Below are positions 9,768-17,498 of a DNA stretch of 64,000 nucleotides, one piece after another. This stretch comes from Flavobacterium alkalisoli (GTDB taxonomy: Bacteria > Bacteroidota > Bacteroidia > Flavobacteriales > Flavobacteriaceae): positions 3,038,001-3,102,000 of the forward strand of contig NZ_CP042831.1 in assembly GCF_008000935.1 (NCBI RefSeq), read 5' to 3'. Made by a program: the position numbers and the translations under genes. Below the pieces are notes generated by a model, which saw only the letters and a program-made list of their open reading frames with translations, had not been told where the DNA came from and did not search any database. The first letter of the stretch is position 1; the number at the start of each line of letters is the position of its first letter.

Positions 9768-9797
9768 AAAAGGCTGCCGATTGGCAGCCTTTTCATT
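9768..9797. terminator. Bidirectional rho-independent terminator
   Basis: An 11-bp perfect stem (AAAAGGCTGCC / GGCAGCCTTTT) has a GATT loop, with A-rich and T-rich flanks. It serves the OmpA gene and the convergent small gene. Confidence 0.9.
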
Positions 9798-9798
9798 T

Positions 9799-10038
9799 TT
9801 AAATTAATGAGTATTCGTTTCGTTTTTGTTGTTTCCTTGTATTAATGGCTTTACTCTTCTTTGAATTACCCATAGGTATACTTAAAATCATACCGGTAAT
9901 ACATATTAAAAGTAAAATAACGAGCATTGAAAAATATAAAATTCCGTTTGCTGTTGACAGATCGGGAAATGCAACAATTGAGTAATAAGTTGTGGAGAAA
10001 AAAGCAATTGTCGATAAAATTAAAGTAAAAACTCTCAT
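9799..10038 (-). CDS. Small two-TM membrane protein, unknown
   Basis: The 79-aa ORF begins MRVFTLILSTIAFFSTTYYS and has a second hydrophobic helix ILYFSMLVILLLICITGMIL. It ends in a basic tail (KKSKAINTRKQQKRNEY), which suggests a cytoplasmic C-terminus. I do not recognise a family. It is convergent with the OmpA gene and shares its terminator. Clean hydrophobic pattern and end at the terminator support it as a gene. Confidence 0.6.
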   Translation of the reverse strand: MRVFTLILSTIAFFSTTYYSIVAFPDLSTANGILYFSMLVILLLICITGMILSIPMGNSKKSKAINTRKQQKRNEYSLI

Positions 10039-10394
10039 AATCCTTAATTTGCGTTGTGGTAGAAATTGGTTAATTGAAAAGGATTAAATTTTAAAATATT
10101 CCTTCAGTATCACATTTTTATAACAATTAGTTAGATTTTAAATATTATAAAAATTCAAAAAAGAAAAAGATCTTTTGTGGGGTCTGATTTGGTCTTACAT
10201 TAGTAAAATTACAAAATTAATGTTAACACATGTTAATTACACCTAAATTTTTTGTTATTTAATTTGCTTTTTACACAAAATTTAATAAAGATTATTTATT
10301 ATTTAAATAAAATGAAATAAATTCAAAGATTTTAGAATAAGCAAATAAATACTTATTTTCGTACGCGGAATTTAAACTGGTAAAATACATACTG
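10039..10394. other. AT-rich intergenic region before lpdA
   Basis: No gene was seen. It holds divergent upstream regions for the small membrane protein and lpdA. A palindrome at 10223-10236 (TTAACA-CA-TGTTAA) could be an operator. No convincing TAnnTTTG box with a spaced TTG was found before lpdA. Confidence 0.5.
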
Positions 10395-11783
10395 ATGAAA
10401 TACGATATTATAGTTTTAGGAAGCGGTCCAGGCGGTTATGTTACTGCAATAAGGGCTTCACAACTTGGCTTTAAAGTAGCTGTTGTAGAAAAAGAGAACC
10501 TTGGCGGTATTTGCCTTAACTGGGGATGTATACCTACTAAAGCACTTTTAAAGAGTGCTCAGGTATTCGATTATCTTAAACACGCTTCAGACTACGGACT
10601 TACAGTAAAAGAGTTTGATAAGGATTTTAACGCTGTTATTGAGCGTAGCCGTGGCGTTGCCGACGGTATGAGCAAAGGTGTTCAGTTCCTTATGAAAAAA
10701 AATAAGATTGAGGTTATTTATGGCGCCGGTAAAGTTAAGGCCGGTAAAAAAGTTGACGTTACCGATAAAGATGGTAAAACAACTGAAATAAGTGCAGATC
10801 ATATTATTATAGCTACAGGTGCACGTTCAAGAGAACTACCTAACCTTCCACAGGATGGTAAAAAAGTTATTGGTTACCGTCAGGCAATGACATTACCTGA
10901 GCAACCTAAATCAATGATTGTTGTAGGTTCCGGAGCTATAGGTGTTGAATTTGCTCACTTCTATAACTCAATGGGGACAGATGTAACTATTGTTGAGTTT
11001 ATGCCTAATATTGTTCCTGTTGAAGACGAGGATATCTCAAAACAATTTGAGCGTTCACTTAAAAAATCAGGTGTCAAGATAATGACTAACTCTTCTGTAG
11101 AGAAAGTTGATACAACAGGTAACGGAGTTAAAGCTACGGTAAAAACATCTAAAGGAGAAGAAATCCTTGAAGCAGACATCGTCCTTTCTGCAGTAGGTAT
11201 CAAATCAAACATCGAGAACATCGGTCTTGAAGAGGTTGGTATCGCTACAGACAGAGATAAAATATTAGTAAACAGCTACTACCAGACTAACATCCCGGGT
11301 TACTATGCTATTGGTGATGTTGTTCCAGGTCAGGCTCTTGCACACGTTGCTTCTGCAGAGGGTATTCTTTGTGTGGAGAAAATTGCAGGTATGCACGTAG
11401 AACCTCTTGATTACGGAAACATTCCTGGCTGTACTTATGCTACTCCTGAGATTGCTTCTGTAGGTCTTACTGAAAAACAGGCTAAAGAGAAAGGTTACCA
11501 GCTTAAAATTGGCAAATTCCCATTCACGGCTTCAGGAAAAGCAAAAGCTGCTGGTACTCCAGACGGTTTTGTAAAAGTTATTTTTGACGCTAAATATGGT
11601 GAATGGTTAGGCTGCCACATGATTGGTGCCGGTGTTACCGATATGATTGCTGAAGCTGTTGTTGCCCGTAAACTGGAAACTACAGGTCACGAAATATTAA
11701 AAGCAGTTCACCCTCACCCTACTATGAGTGAAGCGGTAATGGAAGCTGTTGCTGATGCTTATGGTGAAGTAATTCACTTATAG
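10395..11783 (+). CDS. lpdA: Dihydrolipoyl dehydrogenase (E3)
   Basis: The 462-aa flavoprotein re-oxidises dihydrolipoamide in pyruvate and 2-oxoglutarate dehydrogenase complexes, using FAD and NAD+. The FAD fold GSGPGGYVTAIRA is at residues 9-21. The redox disulfide is C40/C45 in GGICLNWGCIPTK. The NAD fold is VVGSGAIGVEFAHF, the second FAD motif is YAIGDV, and the C-terminal catalytic pair H441/E446 is in HPHPTMSE. It is a single gene with its own terminator. The acetyltransferase and E1 genes are not nearby. Confidence 0.96.
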   Translation: MKYDIIVLGSGPGGYVTAIRASQLGFKVAVVEKENLGGICLNWGCIPTKALLKSAQVFDYLKHASDYGLTVKEFDKDFNAVIERSRGVADGMSKGVQFLMKKNKIEVIYGAGKVKAGKKVDVTDKDGKTTEISADHIIIATGARSRELPNLPQDGKKVIGYRQAMTLPEQPKSMIVVGSGAIGVEFAHFYNSMGTDVTIVEFMPNIVPVEDEDISKQFERSLKKSGVKIMTNSSVEKVDTTGNGVKATVKTSKGEEILEADIVLSAVGIKSNIENIGLEEVGIATDRDKILVNSYYQTNIPGYYAIGDVVPGQALAHVASAEGILCVEKIAGMHVEPLDYGNIPGCTYATPEIASVGLTEKQAKEKGYQLKIGKFPFTASGKAKAAGTPDGFVKVIFDAKYGEWLGCHMIGAGVTDMIAEAVVARKLETTGHEILKAVHPHPTMSEAVMEAVADAYGEVIHL

Positions 11784-11804
11784 TAAGTAATAACGATAAC
11801 AATA

Positions 11805-11834
11805 AAATCCGCTCTTATTCAGAGCGGATTTTTT
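11805..11834 (+). terminator. Rho-independent terminator of lpdA
   Basis: A perfect 11-bp stem AAATCCGCTCT / AGAGCGGATTT with loop TATTC is followed by a T run. Confidence 0.9.
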
Positions 11835-11865
11835 ATTTCATATATTTATATAAAAAACTAACCAA

Positions 11866-12360
11866 ATGAAAATTAAAGCAATATTCTTTTTCCTATTTAG
11901 CTTATTCTCAATTTCATTGAGTTTTTCTCAACAAAAAGAGAATATAACTCAGTTCCCCCAAATAACAGGATATATAAATGATTTTGAAAATATTTATACC
12001 CCGGAAGAAATAAAAGAGCTTACAGAAATTATTTCCTTGTTTGAAAAAGAAACAGGAAATGAAATTGTGGTTGCGACTATCGATAATATTAGTAATTATG
12101 ATAGTTTCGAAAAATATACTATTGACCTATCTAACTATTGGGGTGTAGGTAAACCTGATAAAAACAATGGATTGAGTATAATATTAAGTAAAAAACTCCG
12201 ACTTGTAAGGATTAACACCGGTATAGGGACAGAAGAAGTAATTAGTGATGATTTTTGCCAACAGTTAATCAACAAACACGCTATACCTAATTATAAAGAA
12301 GGAAATTTCTTTACAGGTACAAAACTTATGCTTCTAGCTATAATAGAAGCATGGAGATAA
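11866..12360 (+). CDS. TPM-domain secreted protein
   Basis: This 164-aa protein has a signal peptide (MKIKAIFFFLFSLFSISLSFSQ). A TPM_phosphatase domain follows: ITGYINDFENIYTPEEIKEL, then FEKETGNEIVVATID, WGVGKPDKNNGLSIIL and RINTGIGTEEVISDD. The family is periplasmic or membrane-associated and is linked to photosystem repair in plants. Bacterial roles are mostly unknown. Unlike many TPM proteins this one has no C-terminal membrane anchor and ends after the domain, so it is predicted to be a soluble periplasmic protein. Confidence 0.85.
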   Translation: MKIKAIFFFLFSLFSISLSFSQQKENITQFPQITGYINDFENIYTPEEIKELTEIISLFEKETGNEIVVATIDNISNYDSFEKYTIDLSNYWGVGKPDKNNGLSIILSKKLRLVRINTGIGTEEVISDDFCQQLINKHAIPNYKEGNFFTGTKLMLLAIIEAWR

Positions 12361-12450
12361 AATATCAAACTCATACTTTCACTTATCTATAACATAGTTA
12401 CCGTACATTATTTGTAAATTTACTATTGTTAAACTATAAATTGCAATATA

Positions 12451-12906
12451 ATGGAAAGAGGAAACTACGGAAGGTTTTTACTGATGCTACTTGTTTCATT
12501 TATAGTAATGTATGCTGTAATGTATGCCAATGTAGCCAGTGAAAGTCATATATACTTCAGTCTAAACCGATTTTATATGACTATATTAATGGTTGTTCCC
12601 ATGGCCTTGGTAATGTTGCTGTTTATGCAGAAAATGTATAGAAACAGAAGTAAAAACAATATCATTATCATTACAGGAGTATTATTGTTCACGGCATCAT
12701 TTGTAATGTTAAGAACCCAAGCCTACATAAATGACGAGCGATACATGGAAGCCATGATACCCCACCACTCTTCAGCTATATTATCTAGTGAGCATGCAGA
12801 TTTAAAAGATCCGGAAGTACAGGCTCTTTCCCGACAGATTATTGAATCTCAAAAAAGAGAGATTGAACAGATGAAGGATATTTTAAAGAGAATGGAAGAT
12901 AAATAA
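12451..12906 (+). CDS. DUF305-type membrane protein
   Basis: The 151-aa protein has three hydrophobic helices (about residues 9-29, 42-60, 70-87). A short extracytoplasmic domain with the DUF305 signature follows: INDERYMEAMIPHHSSAILSSEHADLKDPEVQALSRQI (quoted in parts: YMEAMIPHHSSAI, then LSRQIIESQKREIEQM). The paired His residues suggest metal binding, and DUF305 proteins often accompany copper handling. No copper gene is adjacent here, so the function stays open. Confidence 0.85.
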   Translation: MERGNYGRFLLMLLVSFIVMYAVMYANVASESHIYFSLNRFYMTILMVVPMALVMLLFMQKMYRNRSKNNIIIITGVLLFTASFVMLRTQAYINDERYMEAMIPHHSSAILSSEHADLKDPEVQALSRQIIESQKREIEQMKDILKRMEDK

Positions 12907-13004
12907 GTCTTTGTTATTTGAGTATAGTAAAATTCATACTGTTTATACTCACTCTAAATATCATAATTTTATTATCTTGCGTTTCTTTAACAGAAAGGCT
13001 ATAA

Positions 13005-14480
13005 ATGGATAATAACATACCCGAAACTACTTCTAATAACGAAAAACAGATAACCCTGTTTCAGTCATTAATCCCAATAATTTTACTTGTCGCTTTTTTA
13101 GCACTTAACGTTTATATTTTTAAGGACAACGCTATTGGCGGATCTAATCAGTTTGTACTGTTAATGGGAGGTGCATTTGCAGCTGTAGTTGGCTTTGTGA
13201 ATAAAGTCCCTTATGAAAAGATGCTTAACAAAGTGTCTAAAAACATTAAATCTACTTCGGGCGCTATTTTAATCCTTCTACTTGTAGGTTCTTTATCGGG
13301 CACCTGGCTTATAAGCGGAATAGTACCCGCGATGATATATTACGGATTACAAATACTGCATCCGGATATTTTTCTTCCGGCTTGTGTAATTATCTGTTCT
13401 ATAATATCTATAGCTACCGGTAGTTCATGGACAACTTCAGCTACTGTAGGTGTAGCACTAATAGGGATAGGAAATACAATAGGCATCAATCCGGGCATGG
13501 TTGCCGGAGCAGTAATTTCGGGTGCTTATTTTGGAGATAAAATGTCTCCCCTATCTGACACAACCAATCTTGCACCTGCAATGGCAGGGACCGATTTGTT
13601 TACCCATATAAAATACATGGTCTATACAACGGTGCCTACCTATATAATTACATTAATCCTGTTTATTATTTTAGGACTAACACAAAACATGGAAGGAGCT
13701 ACCGATACAGCAACAACACTAAATGCCATAAAAGAAAGTTTTACCATTAGCCCTTGGCTGTTTATTGTACCTATTATAGTAATCGCTCTAATTGTAAAAA
13801 AAACAGAACCACTTATAGCCCTGCTTATAGGGACTTTATTAGGAGCATTATTTGCTGTTATATTCCAGCCGGAACTCGTTGCTAAAATAGGCGGAGGAGA
13901 TAAACTGGACTTTATTTCAGGATATAAAGGCATCATGAATTCTATTACCGTTAGAAGTTCTGTAGAAACATCAAACGAAACATTACAGGGACTTTTTGAG
14001 TCTAAAGGTATGGAAGGAATGTTAGGGACCATTTGGCTTATATTATGCGCTATGGTTTTTGGCGGTGTTATGGAAGCTATAGGAGCATTAAAGGCAATAA
14101 GCAGAGCAATGCTTAAAGTCGCTAACGGTATTTTTGGCCTTTTTGCGAGTACGGTTAGCAGTTGTATTGTACTTAATGTAACAGCATCCGATCAATACTT
14201 AGCAATTGTAGTACCCGGTAAAATGTTCGCCGAAGCTTATCGTGAAAAAGGGCTCGCTCCAGAAAACCTTAGCCGTACATTAGAAGATTCAGGAACAGTA
14301 ACTTCAGTACTTGTTCCCTGGAATACATGTGGTGCCTATCAATCGAGCGTATTAGGAGTATCTACCTTACACTACCTTCCTTACGCATTTTTCAATATTT
14401 TAAGTCCGATTATGACTTTAATCTTTGCAGCTTTTAGGATTAAAATCAGACAATTAACCCAAAGAGTTGTTTCGGCATAA
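13005..14480 (+). CDS. nhaC: Na+/H+ antiporter NhaC family
   Basis: The 491-aa inner-membrane protein has about 11-12 hydrophobic helices. Family features include ATGSSWTTSATVGVALIGIG, GAVISGAYFGDKMSPLSDTTNLAP (polar helix with the D-K and SPLSDTTN transport motif) and LEDSGTVTSVLVPWNTCGAY near the C-terminus. NhaC proteins exchange sodium for protons and some exchange malate and lactate. It is monocistronic; the next gene on the same strand is about 110 bases away with its own promoter box. Confidence 0.92.
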   Translation: MDNNIPETTSNNEKQITLFQSLIPIILLVAFLALNVYIFKDNAIGGSNQFVLLMGGAFAAVVGFVNKVPYEKMLNKVSKNIKSTSGAILILLLVGSLSGTWLISGIVPAMIYYGLQILHPDIFLPACVIICSIISIATGSSWTTSATVGVALIGIGNTIGINPGMVAGAVISGAYFGDKMSPLSDTTNLAPAMAGTDLFTHIKYMVYTTVPTYIITLILFIILGLTQNMEGATDTATTLNAIKESFTISPWLFIVPIIVIALIVKKTEPLIALLIGTLLGALFAVIFQPELVAKIGGGDKLDFISGYKGIMNSITVRSSVETSNETLQGLFESKGMEGMLGTIWLILCAMVFGGVMEAIGALKAISRAMLKVANGIFGLFASTVSSCIVLNVTASDQYLAIVVPGKMFAEAYREKGLAPENLSRTLEDSGTVTSVLVPWNTCGAYQSSVLGVSTLHYLPYAFFNILSPIMTLIFAAFRIKIRQLTQRVVSA

Positions 14481-14544
14481 ATGAATTCTATATTCCAATA
14501 AACATTTATGATACTTATAACTATAGTTAAAAACTATTATAATG

Positions 14545-14552
14545 TATTTTTG
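14545..14552 (+). promoter_or_regulatory. -7 promoter box of peroxiredoxin operon
   Basis: TATTTTTG is a perfect TAnnTTTG match, 38 bases before the ATG at 14591. It fits a transcript with a short AT-rich leader. Confidence 0.5.
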
Positions 14553-14590
14553 CACCGAATTAAAATTATAAACCATAAATTAATAATAGT

Positions 14591-15229
14591 ATGTCTTTAG
14601 TAGGAAAAAAATTTCCAAACATTGCAGTTGATGCTATCTCAGAAATGGGAGACAACCTTAAAATTAACATTTTTGAAGAAGCAGTAAATAATAACAAAAA
14701 AGTACTTTTATTTTGGTACCCTAAAGATTTCACTTTTGTATGTCCTACTGAGCTTCATGCTTTTCAGGCTGCTCTTGGTGAGTTTGAAAAAAGAAACACT
14801 ATTGTAATAGGTGCTTCTTGCGATACTAACGAGGTTCACTTTGCGTGGTTAAACACTCCAAAAAACAACGGTGGTATTGAAGGTGTTACTTACCCGCTTT
14901 TAGCTGATACTAACAGAAACCTTTCCAGTATCCTTGGTATTCTTGATGTAGAAACTGCAGGATACAACGAAGAAACTGATTCAGTTCTTTTAGAAGGTTC
15001 TAATGTTACTTACAGAGCTACTTACCTTGTTGACGAAACAGGAAAAATTTTCCACGAAAGCGTAAACGATATGCCTCTTGGCCGTAATGTAAACGAATAC
15101 TTAAGATTAATCGACGCTTACACGCACGTACAAACTAAAGGTGAGGTTTGCCCTGCAAACTGGGAAGAAGGTAAAGAAGCTATGACAGCAGACCGTACAG
15201 GTGTTGCTTCTTACTTAAGCGTAAACTAA
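14591..15229 (+). CDS. 2-Cys peroxiredoxin (AhpC/Prx1 type)
   Basis: The 212-aa protein reduces peroxides with a thiol donor. Peroxidatic C51 lies in DFTFVCPTELHAF and resolving C187 in GEVCPANW. The length and the C-terminal arm fit typical 2-Cys Prx of the Prx1/AhpC class. The next two genes (thioredoxin-like, DUF6952) follow within 19 bases and form an operon, so the thioredoxin-like protein is the natural electron donor candidate. No OxyR is adjacent. Confidence 0.93.
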   Translation: MSLVGKKFPNIAVDAISEMGDNLKINIFEEAVNNNKKVLLFWYPKDFTFVCPTELHAFQAALGEFEKRNTIVIGASCDTNEVHFAWLNTPKNNGGIEGVTYPLLADTNRNLSSILGILDVETAGYNEETDSVLLEGSNVTYRATYLVDETGKIFHESVNDMPLGRNVNEYLRLIDAYTHVQTKGEVCPANWEEGKEAMTADRTGVASYLSVN

Positions 15230-15248
15230 TATAAAAATTAAAGAAGCC

Positions 15249-15563
15249 ATGTTAAAAGAACTGGAAAAAGATAATTTGGCAGAAATCGTTTCAGGAGAGC
15301 CAATTGTAGTAGTACAATATTCGGCCGGATGGTGCGGAAACTGCAGAATCATGAAGCCAAAATTCAAAAAAATGGCTTCTGAAAATGAAAACATAACGTT
15401 TGTGATTGCTGATGCCGAGAATTTCCCGGAATCAAGAAAACTGGCGAAGGTAGACAACCTGCCTACATTTGCCACTTTTAAAAACGGGGTTCTTATTAAT
15501 CAGACACAAACAAATAAAGTAGACGTTTTAACCGAATTAGTTAATGAAGTTACCAGTAATTAA
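15249..15563 (+). CDS. Thioredoxin-family protein with CGNC active site
   Basis: The 104-aa thioredoxin fold has the active site SAGWCGNCRIMKPKF (C29, C32) and cis-Pro loop DNLPTFATF. The CGNC pair differs from the CGPC of classic thioredoxin, which usually shifts redox potential and partner choice. It lies between peroxiredoxin and the DUF6952 gene, and its 3' end overlaps the latter by 20 bases. It probably recycles the upstream peroxiredoxin. Confidence 0.9.
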   Translation: MLKELEKDNLAEIVSGEPIVVVQYSAGWCGNCRIMKPKFKKMASENENITFVIADAENFPESRKLAKVDNLPTFATFKNGVLINQTQTNKVDVLTELVNEVTSN

Positions 15564-15804
15564 GCATTTAACCCAGTTTATTGAAGATAACGACCAGGAT
15601 TATATTATAGAAACCCTGGAAGTACTTGAGGCATTAACCGAAGTCCCTTCTCTTAAAGATGAAGAACTGGATGTTATAGGTGAACTTATCTCTAACCTGT
15701 ATGGTGCCCTTGAGGTAAATAAAATGGTTAAGGACGGAATGGACCGCAAAGAAGCACTAAACAGCTTTATGTCGCGTGTTCTTGGTGCAATTGATAAAAA
15801 TTAG
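15544..15804 (+). CDS. DUF6952-like small protein
   Basis: This 86-aa helical, acidic protein begins MKLPVIKHLTQFIEDNDQDY and has no membrane segment or Cys. Its place after peroxiredoxin and thioredoxin is one I recall as conserved in Flavobacteriia, where the family is labelled DUF6952. The function is unknown. The 20-base overlap with the thioredoxin gene suggests translational coupling. Confidence 0.75.
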   Translation: MKLPVIKHLTQFIEDNDQDYIIETLEVLEALTEVPSLKDEELDVIGELISNLYGALEVNKMVKDGMDRKEALNSFMSRVLGAIDKN

Positions 15805-15823
15805 GTTTTTACATAATTTACCT

Positions 15824-15856
15824 AAACGCTCTGTTATTACAACAGAGCGTTTTTTG
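15824..15856 (+). terminator. Rho-independent terminator of peroxiredoxin operon
   Basis: A 12-bp perfect stem AAACGCTCTGTT / AACAGAGCGTTT with loop ATTAC is followed by Ts. Confidence 0.9.
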
Positions 15857-15858
15857 TT

Positions 15859-15866
15859 TACTTTTG
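15859..15866 (+). promoter_or_regulatory. -7 promoter box of AraC-type regulator
   Basis: TACTTTTG matches TAnnTTTG perfectly and directly abuts the preceding terminator, 22 bases before the ATG at 15888. It shows that an upstream TTG start at 15864 is not credible. Confidence 0.55.
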
Positions 15867-15887
15867 TTTAAAACAACGCTGAAAAGA

Positions 15888-16448
15888 ATGCACATCTATA
15901 TAAAAAATATGGTTTGTAACCGCTGTATTACTGCAGTTAAAAACGAACTTGAAAAACTAAATGCCAATATAAGATCTATTGATTTAGGAGAAGTAGAAAT
16001 TGAAGAAGATTTATCTCCTCAAGAGCTCACAGAACTTGGTATTACGCTTAAACAATTAGGGTTTGAAATAATAAACGACAAAAAAGGCCGGCTTATAGAG
16101 CAAATTAAAAATGAGATCGTTTATGTAATTCATCATTCTGAGAGTATACTTAATACAAACCTTTCCTTTTGGCTGGCAGATAAACTCCATTATGATTATA
16201 CTTATTTAAGCAACCTCTTCTCTGAAGTTGAAGGCACTACCATCGAGAAATACTTTATAGCTCAACGCATAGAAAAAGTAAAAGAACTATTGGTGTATGA
16301 TGAACTCTCGTTAAGTGAAATTGCCGAAGCTATGGGATACAGCAGTGCTGCCTATTTATCGAGCCAGTTTAAAAAAGTAACAGGCTTCACCCCTACCTAT
16401 TACAAGTCGGTAAAAGAAAATAAACGCAGGAAAATAGATGAGCTTTAA
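15888..16448 (+). CDS. AraC-family regulator with N-terminal HMA-like CxxC domain
   Basis: This 186-aa protein has two parts. Residues 1-62 look like a heavy-metal-associated (HMA) fold: MHIYIKNMVCNRCITAVKNE, with CxxC in the metal-loop position, then an edge resembling the HMA C-terminal strand (LKQLGFEII). Residues about 75-180 form an AraC DNA-binding domain: FWLADKLHYDYTYLSNLFSE is the first helix-turn-helix, LSLSEIAEAMGYSSAAYLSS the second. A metal or thiol sensor that controls transcription is a reasonable inference. The start at 15888 was chosen over TTG at 15864 because the latter overlaps a promoter box. Targets are unknown; tpx lies downstream with its own promoter. Confidence 0.85.
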   Translation: MHIYIKNMVCNRCITAVKNELEKLNANIRSIDLGEVEIEEDLSPQELTELGITLKQLGFEIINDKKGRLIEQIKNEIVYVIHHSESILNTNLSFWLADKLHYDYTYLSNLFSEVEGTTIEKYFIAQRIEKVKELLVYDELSLSEIAEAMGYSSAAYLSSQFKKVTGFTPTYYKSVKENKRRKIDEL

Positions 16449-16542
16449 GCTAATACATTTTTGTTAGAAACAGCAGCTCAGCCTTAGTCTTAATATAACT
16501 ATAAAACTACTTCCCTACCCAAACTCTTATAATATATTTTCT

Positions 16543-16550
16543 TACTTTTG
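16543..16550 (+). promoter_or_regulatory. -7 promoter box of tpx
   Basis: TACTTTTG is a perfect TAnnTTTG box 21 bases before the tpx ATG at 16572. It overlaps the upstream in-frame TTG at 16548, which argues for the ATG as start. Confidence 0.55.
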
Positions 16551-16571
16551 TTAGCTAACAAATCTAAGAAA

Positions 16572-17069
16572 ATGGCTAACATAACTTTAGGAGGAAATCC
16601 GGTAAAAACATCAGGTGAACTACCTCAAAACGGTACTGCAGCACCACAATTTACATTAACAGGAACAGATCTTTCATCAGTATCTCTTTCTGATTTTAAA
16701 GGTACTAAACTTGTACTTAACATCTTCCCTAGTATTGATACCGGGACATGTGCTACATCTGTAAGAAAGTTTAATGAAAAAGCATCTTCTCTGGAAAACA
16801 CAAAAGTTCTTTGTATTTCCCGCGACCTTCCTTTTGCACAAAAACGTTTTTGTGGAGCAGAGGGAATTGAAAACGTAATTTCTCTTTCTGATTTTAAAGA
16901 TGGTTCGTTTGGAAATAACTACGGACTTACAATTGCTGACGGACCTCTGGCAGGTTTACATTCTCGTGCAGTAGTTGTTGTTGATGAAAACGGAAATGTA
17001 AAATACACTGAACAGGTTTCTGAAATTGCTGATGAGCCTAATTATGAAAATGCTTTAGCGGCACTTTAA
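16572..17069 (+). CDS. tpx: Thiol peroxidase
   Basis: The 165-aa atypical 2-Cys peroxiredoxin has peroxidatic C60 in [14 protein letters not shown] and resolving C94 in [15 protein letters not shown], the same spacing as E. coli Tpx (61/95). The N-terminus [17 protein letters not shown] is also family-typical. It removes lipid and alkyl hydroperoxides with thioredoxin. It starts the run tpx-dgkA-ftsK, with 15 bases to the next ATG, but regulation together with those genes is uncertain. Confidence 0.95.
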   Translation: MANITLGGNPVKTSGELPQNGTAAPQFTLTGTDLSSVSLSDFKGTKLVLNIFPSIDTGTCATSVRKFNEKASSLENTKVLCISRDLPFAQKRFCGAEGIENVISLSDFKDGSFGNNYGLTIADGPLAGLHSRAVVVVDENGNVKYTEQVSEIADEPNYENALAAL

Positions 17070-17084
17070 TAATTTTCTCTTTTG

Positions 17085-17453
17085 ATGAAGGATAACAGGT
17101 TTATTATAGGCAGGTTAAAAAGCATGGTATATGCTGCTAAGGGGGCAGTAAAACTGTTAACTACAGAGCATAGTATAATGGTACAGTTTTCTATAGGTAT
17201 ACTAGTAACCATCGCCGGATTCTATTTTGAAATATCAACCACCGAATGGCTTTTTCAAATATTTGCTATAGGTCTTGTTATTTCTATTGAAGGACTTAAC
17301 ACTGCTATTGAGAAAATAGCCGACTTCATCCATCCGCAATACAACGAACGTATCGGTTTTATAAAAGATATTGCTGCAGGTGCCGTGTTTTTTGCGGCAC
17401 TTACAGCTATAGCTATCGGCATAATTATTTATTACCCTAAATTTTTCTGCTGA
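17085..17453 (+). CDS. dgkA: Diacylglycerol kinase (DgkA family)
   Basis: The 122-aa integral membrane protein has three helices. The catalytic/metal motif is EGLNTAIEKIADFI, preceded by the N-terminal amphipathic part RLKSMVYAAKGAVKLLTTEHSI. It phosphorylates diacylglycerol or undecaprenol for lipid recycling. In Gram-positive relatives the undecaprenol activity dominates, and which applies here is not readable. The start ATG at 17085 is preferred over TTG one codon upstream. Confidence 0.9.
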   Translation: MKDNRFIIGRLKSMVYAAKGAVKLLTTEHSIMVQFSIGILVTIAGFYFEISTTEWLFQIFAIGLVISIEGLNTAIEKIADFIHPQYNERIGFIKDIAAGAVFFAALTAIAIGIIIYYPKFFC

Positions 17454-17498
17454 TTTAAGGTTTTATTCTATTTTTACAATTAGGTAAGTAAATTATAA

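Noticed and set aside
15864..15887. TTG start for the AraC regulator
   Set aside because: The TTG lies inside a perfect -7 promoter box; the ATG at 15888 begins the conserved domain.
16548..16571. TTG start for tpx
   Set aside because: It overlaps the -7 promoter box; the family N-terminus begins at the ATG at 16572.
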